Part shown: positions 22,518 through 35,149 of the stretch, one piece after another
Layout of the letters: each line of letters begins with the position of its first letter
How positions within the stretch are numbered: position 1 is the stretch's first letter
NCBI GenBank assembly: GCA_010909165.1
Contig: VJWM01000284.1
Coordinates: forward strand, 62,001-126,000
Direction: 5' to 3'
Source: Anthoceros angustus
Taxonomy: Eukaryota > Streptophyta > Anthocerotopsida > Anthocerotales > Anthocerotaceae
Length of the DNA: 64,000 nucleotides
Made by a program: the position numbers and the translations under genes
The notes under the pieces: model-generated
Databases searched by the model: none
Told to the model about the DNA's origin: nothing
What the model saw: the letters and a program-made list of their open reading frames with translations, nothing else

Positions 22518-25500
22518 TGGCGCCGGCTTGCCAGTGCCCATACTGAACCCCTCTTTACAATAGGGTGTCATGGACGGCTTAAAAATCAGCCCTGAAGTCG
22601 TTACTGGTGAAAGGATTCAGAAGTCGGAAGGCACCAGCATGCCGGCGCCCTCTACACAACACAAAGTTCGACAAAACAATATGTAACCCTCAACCCACAA
22701 AAGTGTGACCTAACCCGCACGCTCATCAAAACAAGGCTGAGAATCTGGTGGGCACTGCCCAGACACACTAGCCATAACTACTTCCAGATTCTTCAGTCGC
22801 GCCTGATCGGGTCTTCAAAGGTGTCGTTCTCCTCCAGGATATTTTCAGTGTCCGATGAGCCCCCTCGACATCCTTCGGCGGTGTCCGTTGGACGCCAGAT
22901 TGTGTCCAATGTCTGCTGCCCACCGTCGAGGATGTCTTTAGTTTTCTCTTTCCTCTTGGAAGACCCCGAAGAAATAACTTGAGCTTGGACAAACTTTTTT
23001 CCGACAAGGTCACCTCTTTAGCCCAGAACTGAGTTGGCCCACGGTGGTGTGGCTCGTGGTTCAACTCCTCCTCTGCGTCCAGCAAAACTTCATATCTATG
23101 GATCCTCTGAGGAATGAACTTTGCGCAGCGCTTGTCTGTATCCACAGCAATGCGATTCCGGCCACATAGCAGAGCAGCCAATGTTGTCAAACTACTCCCA
23201 GCACAGGCGTCTAAAATCCAATCTCCCTCCTGTGAAAAGTTTTGATGATTCTCATCAATTTGCTCAATGGCCTCTGATACGCACTGACTACTAGCTTATC
23301 GAGAGATGTGTATAGCAGCTTCTTCACCACAGTATCATGCCCAATGACCGCATGTCCGTTGTTGAAGGAACCCTGCACATTATGTGGGAGCATGGAAACT
23401 CTGGCCTTCTCGATACGAGATGTTGTCCCATACAAATGAGACCCGACCTCCCCCTGTGCACCACTTTCACATTGTCTCCCTGACCGTGTGGTGCTCTTCC
23501 ACACCATGCATCACTATCTTCCTTATCTCATCGCAACTTGTCATATCATGGAACGCATCGAAAACTATACTCATCTGTTGCAAGCCCATTGTCACATCAT
23601 GCTTCCCCTTGTTGAACCCTCTAGGCACATCCATGACTATCAATGTTTACTTTCGAATTCGCAGGAAACCTCTCATGTCAATTATATCCCTTACCATAAC
23701 TTGGTACTTGACAATGTTCTCAGTCGTCGGTACTGTGAAAGATTGCAGGCCTTCCTCCATGTCCATGTCTGCCATTGCCCTTTGCTCCTCCTCTAGGCCT
23801 TTCCAAGTGTGCGCTTCAAGCATAAAAGCTTGAAAATCATATGGAAGTTCCTTCAGGTCATCTACATCCTTAACTTGTTATTCAAACGAAAGAAGGTGAG
23901 TTCATTAGCACGTAGAAGAGGGAGAGGGGAAGAACACTTGCGAGGGCACCAACATGCCGGCGCCCCATTCGGGAAACAGCATAGCAAAGAAGCATGAACC
24001 AACCTTGCCCTCAAACGCCATCTGAAATCTTGCGATGACCTTGTCCGTTGAGTTTTGGGGATATTTCTGCCTGACTTGCTCGAATGAGTCACATTCGAAG
24101 TGCTTGGCCATTACCATCTGAATGACATGGAACTTCTTCTGAAGTGTGATTTCCTTCGCCATCCCATTGAGGTCTAGAAGCCCCGTCAAAACCTTCTCTG
24201 TTGCACTTATCAACATTTGGTGGCCACTCTCTCTAGGTGGGATGCCTTGGAAACTCCTTGAGGGCTTGCCTTGCATCTCTTTTGGCTTGAGAAAGACGCC
24301 ATCTACTGCCTTCAACTCGTCAGTCACTTTATGTTTGCCCTTGCTCTTCTGGCTTGTGCCCTCTGCAACATGTTTTGCCTGTTCCGGCAACTCCATGGCC
24401 TCCCACTTGCTAAATATTTTGTCCACATTCTCCCACACTTTTCCTTCCAACTTGGAGATGCATAGAATATGGGTCCTATTGTCCACCTTGTTCTGTTTAT
24501 ACTGCTTATCCTCACGGCCTTCGTCGTCCTTGATCAGTCCAAGTACTTTGTACAGGTTGAATTTCTAGTTTATGGTCATGTTCACACCATCCCGCTTCGC
24601 GATTTGCAACTCGTCTCTCAACTTGACTTGCTCAATAAAGTTCATCTTTCTCCTCTTGTCGGACATGGTGTTGTAGTCAGTGGCTAAAACTCTCATCTCC
24701 AGAACAATGAGACCACAATATACATGAGCCTCAATCCACTGGAGGCTCGCCTTACCGGGTGATATGTCCGCATAGCTGCATATATATATATGGTTTCCTC
24801 CAAGCACTCCAATCACATACTTCTTAGCCCTGAACTTCTTCCAATCCAGGGAATTAATATCATTGCACTCTTCCGAATCAATCATGCAAAGGAGAGGCAG
24901 CACTCCTTCCTCGATTTCCCCTTTACCCGGGCTAGGTAGTTTGCCCAAGCCTTGTCCACTCTTTGGATTTGCGCATCTGGAGTTAGGAAGGAAGCAGGTC
25001 TCAAGTATTCCAGCTTTACCAACACGGTTTCTGGAACCACTTTCTTCGCATATGCAGCTTCCCTAACAGTCCTCAAATAATCCTCATCCAAAACTGATGC
25101 CTCCAACCTTTCCTCATCAGTGGACACATGAACAATTGGAATATCGTGGATGTCAGATGGTCTTGCCACTCGCCTGCCCTTCGTCTTCCCCCTTCCTCAC
25201 TTTGGGCTCTGCTGACATCGCAGGAGGCTGCTTTCCACTTCCGACTACCACCTGAAGAAACCCGGACCCCACCATCATCAACCACTGGAGGGGCGCCGAC
25301 ATGTCGGCACCCCTCATGGTTGTCCGCACTGGGTCTGGCCTTCGCTGCCTGTCCATGCCCACTTTGAGCCTTCTTCCCTGTCGGTGGCTTACTATTGCCA
25401 CTCCCAGTCCCAGACCCCGGTTCACTCCTAGATTGAAGAACTGCATCTTCATAGGTTGCGGGGTGCCATTTGCCTTGAGAAGGGCCTGCAGTGGCATGCC

Positions 25501-25604
25501 GGTGCCCCTCCTCCACTCTTGCATTGTACCCGGGCATAAACCAAGAAACCTGAGGGGTACCCAATTCCTGCATAGCAGGTAGGGTGCCGGCATGCCGGCG
25601 CCCT
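22518..25604. repeat. Six copies of a GC-rich palindrome
   Basis: A palindrome with core GCCGGCATGCCGGC recurs at about 22518-22540, 22630-22650, 23944-23965, 25290-25313, 25482-25510 and 25580-25604. The last is the most complete (flanked by agggt and gccct). Three copies are in the acidic exon of the ParB/methyltransferase-like gene, where they add residues such as GRRHAGTLP, GHRHATAGP and GCRHVGAPP. One is in a probable intron and two are downstream of the gene. Confidence 0.7.
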
Positions 25605-26771
25605 ACCTCTTCCTCATCGTCGATAACACGCGGCACTGAGGGCACAAGCACGGAAGCACCTGGTGGATCGGGTGCAAAGTCCAGATTGATATCCGTCTCC
25701 TTCTCTTCATCTTCCCCATCGTATCCGTCGTCATCCGATTGACCAAGGACATCCGGAATGGGGCCATCATCTTGATCTGATGGGCCAATCTTTAGCTCTA
25801 AGTCAACATTAGCATGACATTGTTCCTCTAGGGCGAATTCAGGCAGTCCCTGTCTTGTTCCCCGGAAAGACATCTTCCTTTTGTGATTGATCATGGACTT
25901 TGTGATGACCCCACAGAGGCATCTATAGAACGCTCTTTCGGGCTGAAAATCACAAGAGGCAAGTGTCAGTTAACATGGAGCACGAAAAGTGGTAGCTCAT
26001 GAATGAAGACAGACAATTTCCACTTACATTTTGTCCCCGTAGACTTTCACGAAATTGCATTGAAAGCTCCTTGGGTTTACATTTCTTTGCGTGGAAGCCA
26101 TCCAGCCTGAAAAGGAATACTGGTAATTATCTGGTGTATGCGGCAATTGATCAATGACATAGGGTCTTGATGTGCAAAGCACTTGGACCTCGGGATGTCC
26201 ATTTTCCATGTCCAAGCTTGCCCACAAAACCCATCCGGCCCTTGCGCGCTGGTTGGGCAGAGCACCCATGCATCCTGTTATTCACAACTTCAACAGAGGG
26301 GTCCAGATTGCACTATCTTCTTCCGGCTCTCTAGCTTGAGTGAAAAACCAATCTTTCTCTAATGCCGATGTTTCCTCAACCTGGCTTGTGTGTCTCCGTA
26401 ATTGAACTGCCTCATACATGTATGGCGATGGATTAGGCTCCGGAGTACCCTTCTTTTTACTCCTTGACATTGCGGTCTTCTCACCACCCCTTCCCTGCGC
26501 CTTTGTGGTGCTGGCCTTTGCTGAATTTAGAGACCCAGCCTTTCCGACACCCTGAAGACTTGTTAGAATTGCATCGCAAGGCTGGAGACAAGGAATACCA
26601 ATAGGGCCGGCAGAAGTTAGAACCGGGAATGGAGATTCGGGGCAAAGGGTCTTCTTTCTTCGCCTTCGATTTACGCGGATTCTTCAGCCTCCCCACAATC
26701 CCAGGCTGATCCAGAACGGGCTCTGCCAGGTCCTTCTTGCTGCGTCTTCCACTCGCCATGCCTCTGGACAC
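22768..26771 (-). pseudogene. ParB-like plus DNA-methyltransferase-like gene, multi-exon
   Basis: Minus-strand gene in several frames. Upstream exons lie at 26771-26028. A canonical donor (GTAAGTG, near 26027) and acceptor (TTTTCAG, 25943) define an 85-bp intron. The next exon (25942-25073) is acidic and low in complexity. Then DIPIVHVSTDEERLEASVL to VLPLLCMIDSEE and YVIGVLGGNHIYI with VLATDYN (25169-24565) resemble ParB-type domains with their GGNHR motif. A linker exon (24564 to about 24000) and a probable intron lead to IVMDVPRGF (near 23620), like a degenerate DPPW motif, and to EGDWILDACAGSSLTTLAAL with GRNRIAVDTD (23220-23120), like motif I. This order is that of beta-class amino-methyltransferases. 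Frameshifts fall near CCCGGG-type sites and one in-frame TAG (24565) replaces a likely CAG. It may be a real gene obscured by errors or a decayed mobile gene. Confidence 0.5.
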
Positions 26772-27833
26772 ACCAGCATCAATAAGAAGAGACGGACAAC
26801 AAGGCCACGGTTTGCGAGCAAAAACTCACAACCACAAAACTGCATACCTATGTCGCCCTCGCAAACACCTCCTTGCAAGCTTTGAGAAGGCCTCCTCGTC
26901 AATCACACCTGGTGCAAATGGTATGCTGGGAATTCCACGAAGATGGCGCGCAAGCGGCCTACCTTTTAAGCTATGTTGGAACTCGCACTTACGCTCGCGC
27001 GCTTGCCACCATCAGGATTCAATCCGACTTTCCCCTACAAGAATTGCGCTACGTAATGGGGAACCTACTTACCATAAACCCTACTTAGAAGCGGCCAGCC
27101 GTAAGAAACCCTATTCCGATGACAACAACCACACTAGTGCCTAATATCATTTTGAAAACCCCATGATCCAGTCATAAGTGAATCGTATTTGACCCTATCT
27201 CGAGCATTATTAAAACCATAATAACACCATAAGTGCACTCTATTTTGAGCATAGACATCGTAGTGTTAGTGACCCGAACTGCGATCAAATGGCGGCGCCG
27301 TATGTTTGGCTGATTGTATGCAACTGGTAGGTGTTATGTCTCCTTCATTGTTCCTCTAGTCAGTCCAGCTTGAAATTGGAAGAAAGAGGAGAGTTTGAGC
27401 GTGGTAGCGGAGCATGAGCGGTTTCGGTGTCTGGAGGAGGGCTTCTTGTTCCAGGCTTTACGGTGAGTGCAGAGAGGCACATCTACGCCGTTTCTGAGGG
27501 CTGGTGGTGCCCGCTGGTCCAGGGTGGCCTCTCTGCCATAATGCTGCATTCCATCCATGGCTTGGACGAGGATTAGGTATTGTCTACTGTGGAGTATCAC
27601 ATGTATCCTAACCATTCTCTGAACTGTCAGGATGAATGATTTTTTTTGTTTTTGGTGTCTTAGTATAGCGGAATGCTTTGGAATCGTCCAGGTAAGGCCT
27701 TTTACGGAAAGGGTCCTTGGCCCATGGTGATAATAATATTTTCTTGTCCTTGGGTTTCGACCCTGGTTAGGAAGGTTAGGTATAGAGTCCTTGGGTTTCG
27801 GTAATTTTAGAAATAAGAAGGTGTCTATATATG
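26772..27833. other. No gene recognised
   Basis: Short overlapping frames on both strands (26737-27144 forward, 27334-27615 reverse) show no family motif. The first part may be the promoter or first exon of the minus-strand ParB/methyltransferase-like gene. Confidence 0.4.
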
Positions 27834-30800
27834 CTAGGGGATGCTAGGGATATATGCTATAGTTGCGCAGTCAAGTGGGGAGGTGGCTAGTTCCACCACG
27901 GTGGCCGGGCTGACGAGGGAGTTCACAACCCTAGTGGCGGAGGCGGGCGCCACGGTCTCGGGCGCAAGCGGAAGAAGCCACATCATGAGGTCGCAATTTC
28001 CGGGCGTCTGGGAGCTGCCGCATGGCGCCGCATGCAATGCGCTGCGCCAAATCACCGTTCTTGTCACGGTGGCGGCGTGTCGATCGGCGGGCGGTGAGGC
28101 CACGAGCGAATCGCGAAGGAGGAAAAAGGCGGCGGGAGGATCAGCCGAGGGAGCGACAGGGGAGGCGTGCTTTTCCTCTCGACCAGTCGCGGGAGGCCGA
28201 GTTTTGAAGGCGAAGGAGGAAGGAGATGGCACCTCGAGCCGGCAAAATTCCACCATCGGTGGCCCAACATGGACCCTTTGGAAGGTTAGAGTGATCTTGT
28301 GGGGAACCTAGATTTCATGGAGAAGAAATGGTGCTCGATGACCCATTAGTGCAAGAGTGTGCCCATGTGAGAACCAAAAGCAAGAGGCGGCCGAGGAAGA
28401 GGCCGCAAAATTGGGATTTGGGGCTCTTCCGTGTATGGGCGAAGAATCAAGATGGAGCTGGTGATTGAAGAGAAGAAAACTCGAAGCTGCAGCCAGCGCT
28501 CATGAAGCCAGGGAAGTGAGAGTTAACAATGGTTGGGTGACTCTTGCCTCATGCGGTGGTGGGTTGGCCAAGTGGATTTTGTGTTTCCTTGAATCGAAAG
28601 TTAGATCACATGGCGGACCACTTCACGGTCTTCCTTCATGGGTCAAGACGCATTCGATTGGGGAAGGATGATTTTTGAAAGAGCTTGTGAAGAGAAGGCT
28701 CTCCCCTCCTCGGCCTTCCTTGATTTCACCCTTTTGATTCATGTGTTTGAGCATTGGATGCCTAGCAGTTGGAAGCCGTGTCACGCCCTTCATAGGCGGA
28801 AACCGTCGAGAACTCAAGGTGGAGGAGGAGGAGCATAAGGAGGATTCGGAAGGATTCCGTTGAGAATCGCCTCACTAGAGGATTCGGATGAGGTGGAGAG
28901 GTTTCAAGGCAAGAGGAGTAGCAGTGAGCGAAGTCGGCCAAAAGGGAAAAACAGCCGCGGAGGAAGGCTACACCTAGGGTCACGAGGTCGAAATCGGCGG
29001 GGCGGGTGAAGGAGGAGAAAATAAAAGGGAGGCAGGGTCCCCCTTTCGGTGCGAGGATGAGTCACGCCACTAGGGAGGTTGAAGCGGATAAAGGGTAGTT
29101 GCGGATCAACCCCTAGGAGAGGAAGGGCTAATTTCGGCAGCCGCGATGGAGCTCAAAGACATTTTTGGCGACATCTCATTGACCCGCCCAGCTGAAGTAG
29201 AGATAAGTGACACCGCTCGCGTGCGGGAATTGTTGTGGAGGGGATGGGCAGGCGCCCAATTCTGAAGGTGACCTCGGCCATGGCTCGATCAGTGGACCTT
29301 CTCGATCGACCATGGCTCTCACTTGGCTGAGTGTGCGGGCAACAAAGTTGCTCAAGGAGAAGTTGGAGGGCCTAGAGGGCAAGAACAAGGTGGCGGAGGG
29401 TCGCGAGGAGTGCGAGGAGGCATTGTGCAAGGCACGAGGGGTGAAGGCCATGACCACCCAACAGGAGGCCCTAGTAAATCAAGTAAAAGGAGCGACGCCA
29501 CGATTGAGGAGCTAATGAGGTCTCATGAGTCCAAGAGCAAGTGGAGACGATGGCGCCCGGAGAAATTCAAGAAATCGAGAGATAAAAGCTGAGAGATGAA
29601 GCTAGGGCCGAGTCAAGAGAGAGGCAGTAAACCAAGAAGGGCAGAGCAGCCCACCGCAGAGTCAAGCAACCACCGTGGGGAAGCAACCACCACGGTGGCT
29701 AAACCGCCACCGTCATGAGGGAGGAGGAACCGAGGTGGGGAAGCCACCGGCAGAGCGTGCAGTGGGGATACGACTCCCGGGTTCCAAGGGGCACGGGTTC
29801 GGATTGTCCATGGGAGGAGAGGGTAAGGACCTGAGCGTATGGGCGAGTCGCGGCCCCGGATGAGGATGCTCATGTCCTCGGCCGTCGATGGTGAGCGGGT
29901 GCTCACTCTAAATGTGTATGTGGTTGTTGGGACAAAGGGGCAAACCATCGGGTTGCACATCTTGACCGCCACGCTACGCTGGTTCCTTCGAACGGAGTCA
30001 GCCTACCCCAAGTGGTGATCGAGGAGATGAGCGGAGGCAGGCGTGGAGGGAGGAGAACACTGTGGCCGTCCACGACGAGGAGTGGAACAATGCATAGGGC
30101 TTATAGACGCATCGACGCCCACCAAAGACGCCAAGAAACCGCAGTGAAGTGAGGTGGAGGTTTTGGGGAGAATCGCTCGGATCGAGGCGCGGGCAGAGAG
30201 CGAGAGCGAGGGGACCCCATCAAGTGGCTAGGCAAAGAATCATGACGCGCCATTGATTTTAGAGGAGCGACAGTGCCGTGGGTTTTTCTAAGTTAGGGAT
30301 AGGATGTTTTGAGGGTTCATGGAGTCAGAAGTTACTGAATTGGTAGGAGCGCCTGGTAGTGGGTCATATTTTCAGACACTGAGAGGAGTGAGCTGGAGAT
30401 CCGACAAATGGATGTAAGAGATCCTTTTGTGTCTCTCTTAACAGACAATTCTGTGTGAGCTCTGGTGTTGAACCTCACGCGAGGTTGGTTAGAGACGCCC
30501 GATCAAGATCAAACGTTCGATGCCTCGCACAAGAAGACCGGAAGATCCTGGGTGGTCGAGAGCGGAGTGGCCAAGCTCCACGTCTGGGAGTGGTGAGCGG
30601 TGAGAGGTAACTGGGCGCAGCCGGGAGGGGTAGGAATTTCCGCCAAGGCTGGGTGAGACCGCAAGACGGGGGTCCTGGCCAAGGTGAGGTCCGGTGGCGT
30701 GAGAGAGAAAGGTTATTTGTGCGGTGGAAGGTCCGAGGGGTGGGTGAGTGTGCCGTGGGAGGATTATGCGCTTTTGGGAAACGTGGATGATCGATAAGAG

Positions 30801-31160
30801 TGGAAGTGAACGGTGAATTGGGAACCAAGAGTGAGGAGCCACGCTGAGGACGTGGTGCATAACCCTGAGAAGATCCGATTGGTGTATTCCCGAGAGAGAA
30901 GTAAGAGTCCATGTAGGTGTGTGTATGACCATTTCCCCCAAGGACCGCGCGCGAGAAGCCGGTGACAATAGTCCCCGCGACACGAAAAGTGGGTGGGCCC
31001 GCCACAGTGGTTGAATCAGCCACTACGGTGGTTGAACCTCCCGGGCCCACGGTGGTGGCCGAGTCTTCCACGGTGGTGGGTTTGGGCAGGGTAGCTGGTT
31101 ATGGGAGGGTAGTGATTGATTGTGGTAGGACTAGAGTCCATAGTTTTAGAACATCTTGAC
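27834..31160. other. GC-rich block with unassigned open frames
   Basis: Base composition shifts to GC-rich, which by itself lengthens random frames. Frames of 100-200 codons occur on both strands over the same bases (for example 27841-28311 forward and 30475-31071 reverse) with biased, low-complexity residues. Short palindromic motifs ccaccgtgg/ccacggtgg recur near 27893, 29680 and 31010-31080. A charged forward frame at 29311-29515 (LLKEKLEGLEGKNKVAEGRE) could form a coiled coil, as in some gag proteins. I assign no gene. Confidence 0.4.
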
Positions 31161-31843
31161 ACAAAACCATTCCCTTGGGATCGAATCCTAGGACTATAAC
31201 GACATAGAGGGTAAATGTGGCCTCTTTGCGTCTTCGGATGCAAAAACCCATTCCACATCTACAGTCGCCATGTTGTTCACACTTTCTAGAAATAGACAAA
31301 GGCATTGCAGGTCCCATATAGATTAACGCGATGTTGTAGGAGGTACTTGATGTGCATCCTGGGGGTAGGTATGTCAATTGATTCTCAGAGAAACTGGATG
31401 TTGTTCGGCGAATGCCTCGCACTGCATGACCGGCTCTATTTTGCTTGCCATGAGCGCTCCTGGAAGGTTATTTTTCCCAAAGCAACTCCGTGCATGTGCA
31501 CCAGAATCATTGTCACAAGGCAAGTTCCTAGTGCTCTTCACCATTTTGCAGGCGTATGCTTTTAGATGTTAGGTGGCTCAAAATTGTAGTCGCATTGCCT
31601 ATTTCACATGGAATTGATGTAGTCGTCGCCAATGCAATATTGTGGATTACTGGGCTCCATAGCCTGAGATGAAAGCGATGATCTTTGTTTGCAGGTCGAG
31701 GAGGAAAGAGGAGAACGCAGCAGTATCCACGAATTCCTTGATATGTGCCTCCTACTCCCCGGAACTTGAATTTGTATGATGTAGTGGAAGGCAGCCCAAG
31801 TGAGCAGGGAAAAGCTGGAGATTGTGCACATCCATCCAACGAT
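31161..31843. other. No gene recognised
   Basis: Short frames on both strands only; nothing identifiable. Confidence 0.35.
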
Positions 31844-32340
31844 CACTACTACAATCCGTAATAAAAAGTGACGTATTGTATGATGTGCTAGTGACGAATT
31901 GAAAGGAGAAATGACGCGGCCCCCGTTCCGGCCCGCGTCATTTATTACGTCACCTAAACAACGTCACCCGCTATGCAAAATGATGCGTGAACCGCCCACC
32001 GGCATTATGGTGAGGATCCGGTGGCTAAACCGGTGCTCAGCAGTTGAGCCCAGCCGAATCGGAAACCGGCCAGACCGACGGTGTTTGTTGGGTGCCTCCC
32101 GCCCGTCACCGTGGATGGGCGGCACCCTCAGTGGCACGCCGGTCCGCGTCCTCGCGGACCGGCATTGCACCGTCCCCACCTCTCCCCCAACATTTAGGGA
32201 GCCAGTTGTCGCAAGCCGTTGGCCTCTAGGAGCCACCACGTGTCGGACTGGTGTGCAGCGGGACAGGACGGCCTTTATGTCATCTCGAACTTTTAAAATG
32301 CCAGCTAGGCGTGCCAAAATTCAAAATCAAAAGTTAAATA
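31844..32340. mobile_element. Possible second CACTA-like terminus with hairpins
   Basis: Begins CACTACTACAATCCG, like a CACTA terminus, followed by repeated gtgacg/cgtcac motifs (31868, 31891, 31951, 31965). A perfect 11-bp hairpin (aaatgacgcgg / ccgcgtcattt) lies at 31909-31943, and another (gccggtccgcg / cgcggaccggc, 4-nt loop) at 32138-32163. No transposase or second terminus was found. Confidence 0.4.
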
Positions 32341-34080
32341 CGTTTTACTTTTTACAATAGGAGTAACTCTTATGGACTATAGTAATAACAACTAACCATC
32401 GTCAGAACTGGGTTACATTATCAGATGACTACCCGCGACCCGCAAAAGCAACATTCGAGCATAGCGCACGAGATTGGAGGATTGGTGCAGCGCTTGCGAT
32501 GGGTGCTCTCTTCGGTGTACTCGCTTGCTTCATCCCACCGGCTTCGACCGTGTACTAACCCACGTTTACCCCTTTCCTTCGCCGTCTTCTACCAAACAGC
32601 ACCCCCGACCTTACCACATCAACACTGGATTGTCCTTGTAACATCGACAACATTGCATCCCAAACTGTGGCCTAGCAATTGGGTGGAGAGACACTCACCC
32701 CACCAGCCTGTGTCTTCCCTCTCGGGTCCCCACAAACACCCACAGTTTCCGTGCTCATTCCTCCAGCGTTTCCCTGCACCCGCGACACGCACTCAGCGGC
32801 TGAACCCACGTAGTATGATGCCTCATACATGCTCCATTGACAGGTCACACCTTACTCACTGATTTCCGAGTTTGTGCACGGGTAACCCTCTTGCTTGCTT
32901 CTGCAGATTGGGTTGCAAGATCCCGGCACGGCGAAGCAGGTAGTTGCGTTGTAGGGACAATTACCGTCGATGGCTGGTCCTCCTCTTCCCGCCCACTCCG
33001 TTTAGGTGTGCTGCCGGTGGACGCTGTTTGTCTTACCTCGTTGCCTCCCCGACCTTGCCAAAATAACACGACAAGTATCAGTCACCCCCAACAGATGAAT
33101 CTACTACAAACGAGCACCAAACGATGGGTCACATTGTAACGTAAAGTCGCGGCCTCGTCTGGGGCCTCGACGCGCTAGCTCGATTTTTTTTCGGGGGCCA
33201 GAGGGTAGATTTCTAGAGAGAGAATTGACCATTTGGTCATTTTTTTTACTCAATATAGTAAAATCTATTACAATAGAGTAGAAAACATGGCATGTCGGGT
33301 GAAATGCATCCACCACAAATGTTGAAACCGGTGAGTGGTAGAAAAATTTGACTCAGTGAATACTAGGTACATCTAGATGAAAGCTCATTCTAGAAATCCC
33401 ACCAAATCGCTAAATCTGGCAGTAAAACATATTCAGGTAAATACCATTCATGCGGATCCAGGATATACAAAAAACCAACAAAGAAACCTTTTCTTTGCAG
33501 AGTTTCATGCATATCCAGAATGGCATGAAATAAAAATTAAAATAATGTAGAGTAAATACCAGATAAGATTGATCCCCGCTACTGCCTCTAAAACCTGCAT
33601 AGAAAACATAAATTAAGCACACTGAAAATATTAAGAAATAGACACAGACAATGTATATTAGACAAGTCAAAGACACAAACAGACAAAGCGGTGAACCCCG
33701 GACATGTTGTAAAGGTCAAACAGATTATGGCGGTCACGTGATGTGCAATGCATGCATGCAACGCAGCAGAACGAAGCATGACAGACAGTTTGACACAAAG
33801 ATGAAAACATACCACGGAGGCCTACTGACAGAATTTTCAGGTTTCTTCAGGATCTTGTTCAAGCCCCCCACACTCTCCTGCTCGCCAAGACATACGAAGT
33901 AAGCAACTGAAAAGCACCCCAATTGACCGTAGCTGATCCTTATTTACTTGTGCATTGGTGGAGGGAAGTATATGGCAGATGTCATTCTCATAGTTGAAAA
34001 CGACGAAGACCGTCCCCTAAAAAGGAAAAGGGGAAAACACCACAACCCACCTAATATATAGAAGGTATTCGTTCGGAGAA
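32341..34080. other. No gene recognised; partly AT-rich
   Basis: A GC-rich part with short frames (32425-33139) is followed by AT-rich sequence from 33185. No motif was identified on either strand. Confidence 0.4.
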
Positions 34081-34199
34081 CAGTTATCGTGTATTATGGG
34101 TTCAAGCTCAACGCAAGGAAACATCGCTCAAGCTAGGATAGTTTGCTCACAAAGTGTGCTGGAGGACTCATGTGTGAGCGGCGTTTGATTTCAGATTTC

Positions 34200-35140
34200 A
34201 TGTGCAACGGCAGCAGATTGTCTGCTTGCATCCCGGTTGCAATGTGCGGGTCTGTTTTCTTTTACTCATAGTAGTTGGTGGCAGCATGGCTGACAGGAAG
34301 CGTCGAGGGTGCAAGCCAGATGTGATTGTGGTGGACAGTGTCAACTGGCGGGTTTGCCACCACTATCCTCATGAAAGGGCACAAGGGTGTCCGCAAATTG
34401 TGGATGATGAGAAGGTTGCAAAGTGGCAGCAGCCCTTTCAACGGGCTTACCAGGTGGACAGGCCCATGGTGTCGAAGTAGTCCTATGCAGAGCTCACAAA
34501 GTTCTTGATGTGGATTGAGGGTCATCATGGCCGTTGTCCCATCGAGTTCTACCCTACGGAGCACAGGGATTTGTATGAGCTGCAGAGGAGGGGGCATGAG
34601 CAGTTGCCCTGGGTTTGGACAACCTACCCCGAGGGTGCATACCGCAAGCTGGAACATCATTTGTTCATGCACCAAGTGTTTGACGATTCGCCAATGGCAA
34701 GTCGTTATGATTTTTATGGTGAGTGGAAAGTGCCCTCTACCATGTTTTTGCTCAAGGAGTGGTTGGCCCAGTTTCACAAGATGAAGACTGGCAAGTATGT
34801 TGCTGGGTGGCCGAGGCAGTTTTATCGCCTCACTAACATGGTTTGAGTTGGTTGTGTGTCGTGGACCCCTGACTCTGCTTAGGATTTGTACACCTTGTAG
34901 GCTGCTGCACAAGACCACATGAGGGTGATGGCTCTGCACCCGCCCTATCATATTGATGAAGTGATTGTCCAGGACAGTGATCCGGGATCCGACAACAGTA
35001 TTCAGTCGGGAGAATCAATGGAGAGCAATCCCGAGCCCATGTTTGAAGATGAGGAAGATGATATGCATTCTCCTCCCCCACCAATCTATAAGACCATCAT
35101 CTCCAAGCGTTTTGCTTCTCGCGGGATTGGTTTTTGGTAG
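34200..35140 (+). CDS. Hypothetical protein, interrupted by an in-frame TAG
   Basis: Not recognised. One frame runs from ATG 34286 (MADRKRRGCKPDVIVVDSVN) to 34846, broken once by TAG at 34478 in the context SK-stop-SYAELTKF; CAG would restore Gln. The middle part is rich in aromatic residues (QLPWVWTTYPEGAYRKLEHH, GEWKVPSTMFLLKEWLAQF). A donor after LTNM (about 34842, gtttgagt) and an acceptor before 34903 (cttgtag) would join it to a second exon, which is acidic and ends SKRFASRGIGFW (stop at 35140). It could be a lineage-specific transposon protein. An upstream exon ending before 34273 (tcatag) is possible. Confidence 0.45.
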
Positions 35141-35149
35141 CTTTAGGTG

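Noticed and set aside
22768-25169. Bacterial or phage contamination as source of the ParB/methyltransferase-like region
   Set aside because: Canonical GT-AG intron borders, flanking plant-type genes and the error pattern shared with neighbouring repeats indicate nuclear plant DNA.
27841-31071. Several 100-200 codon frames in the GC-rich block
   Set aside because: They overlap on both strands, are of low complexity and show no family motif; composition alone can explain them.
34478-34480. Programmed readthrough or RNA editing of the in-frame TAG
   Set aside because: Editing by PPR factors acts in organelles, not on nuclear transcripts, and a CAG-to-TAG change at a CHG site is a simpler cause seen elsewhere in the window.
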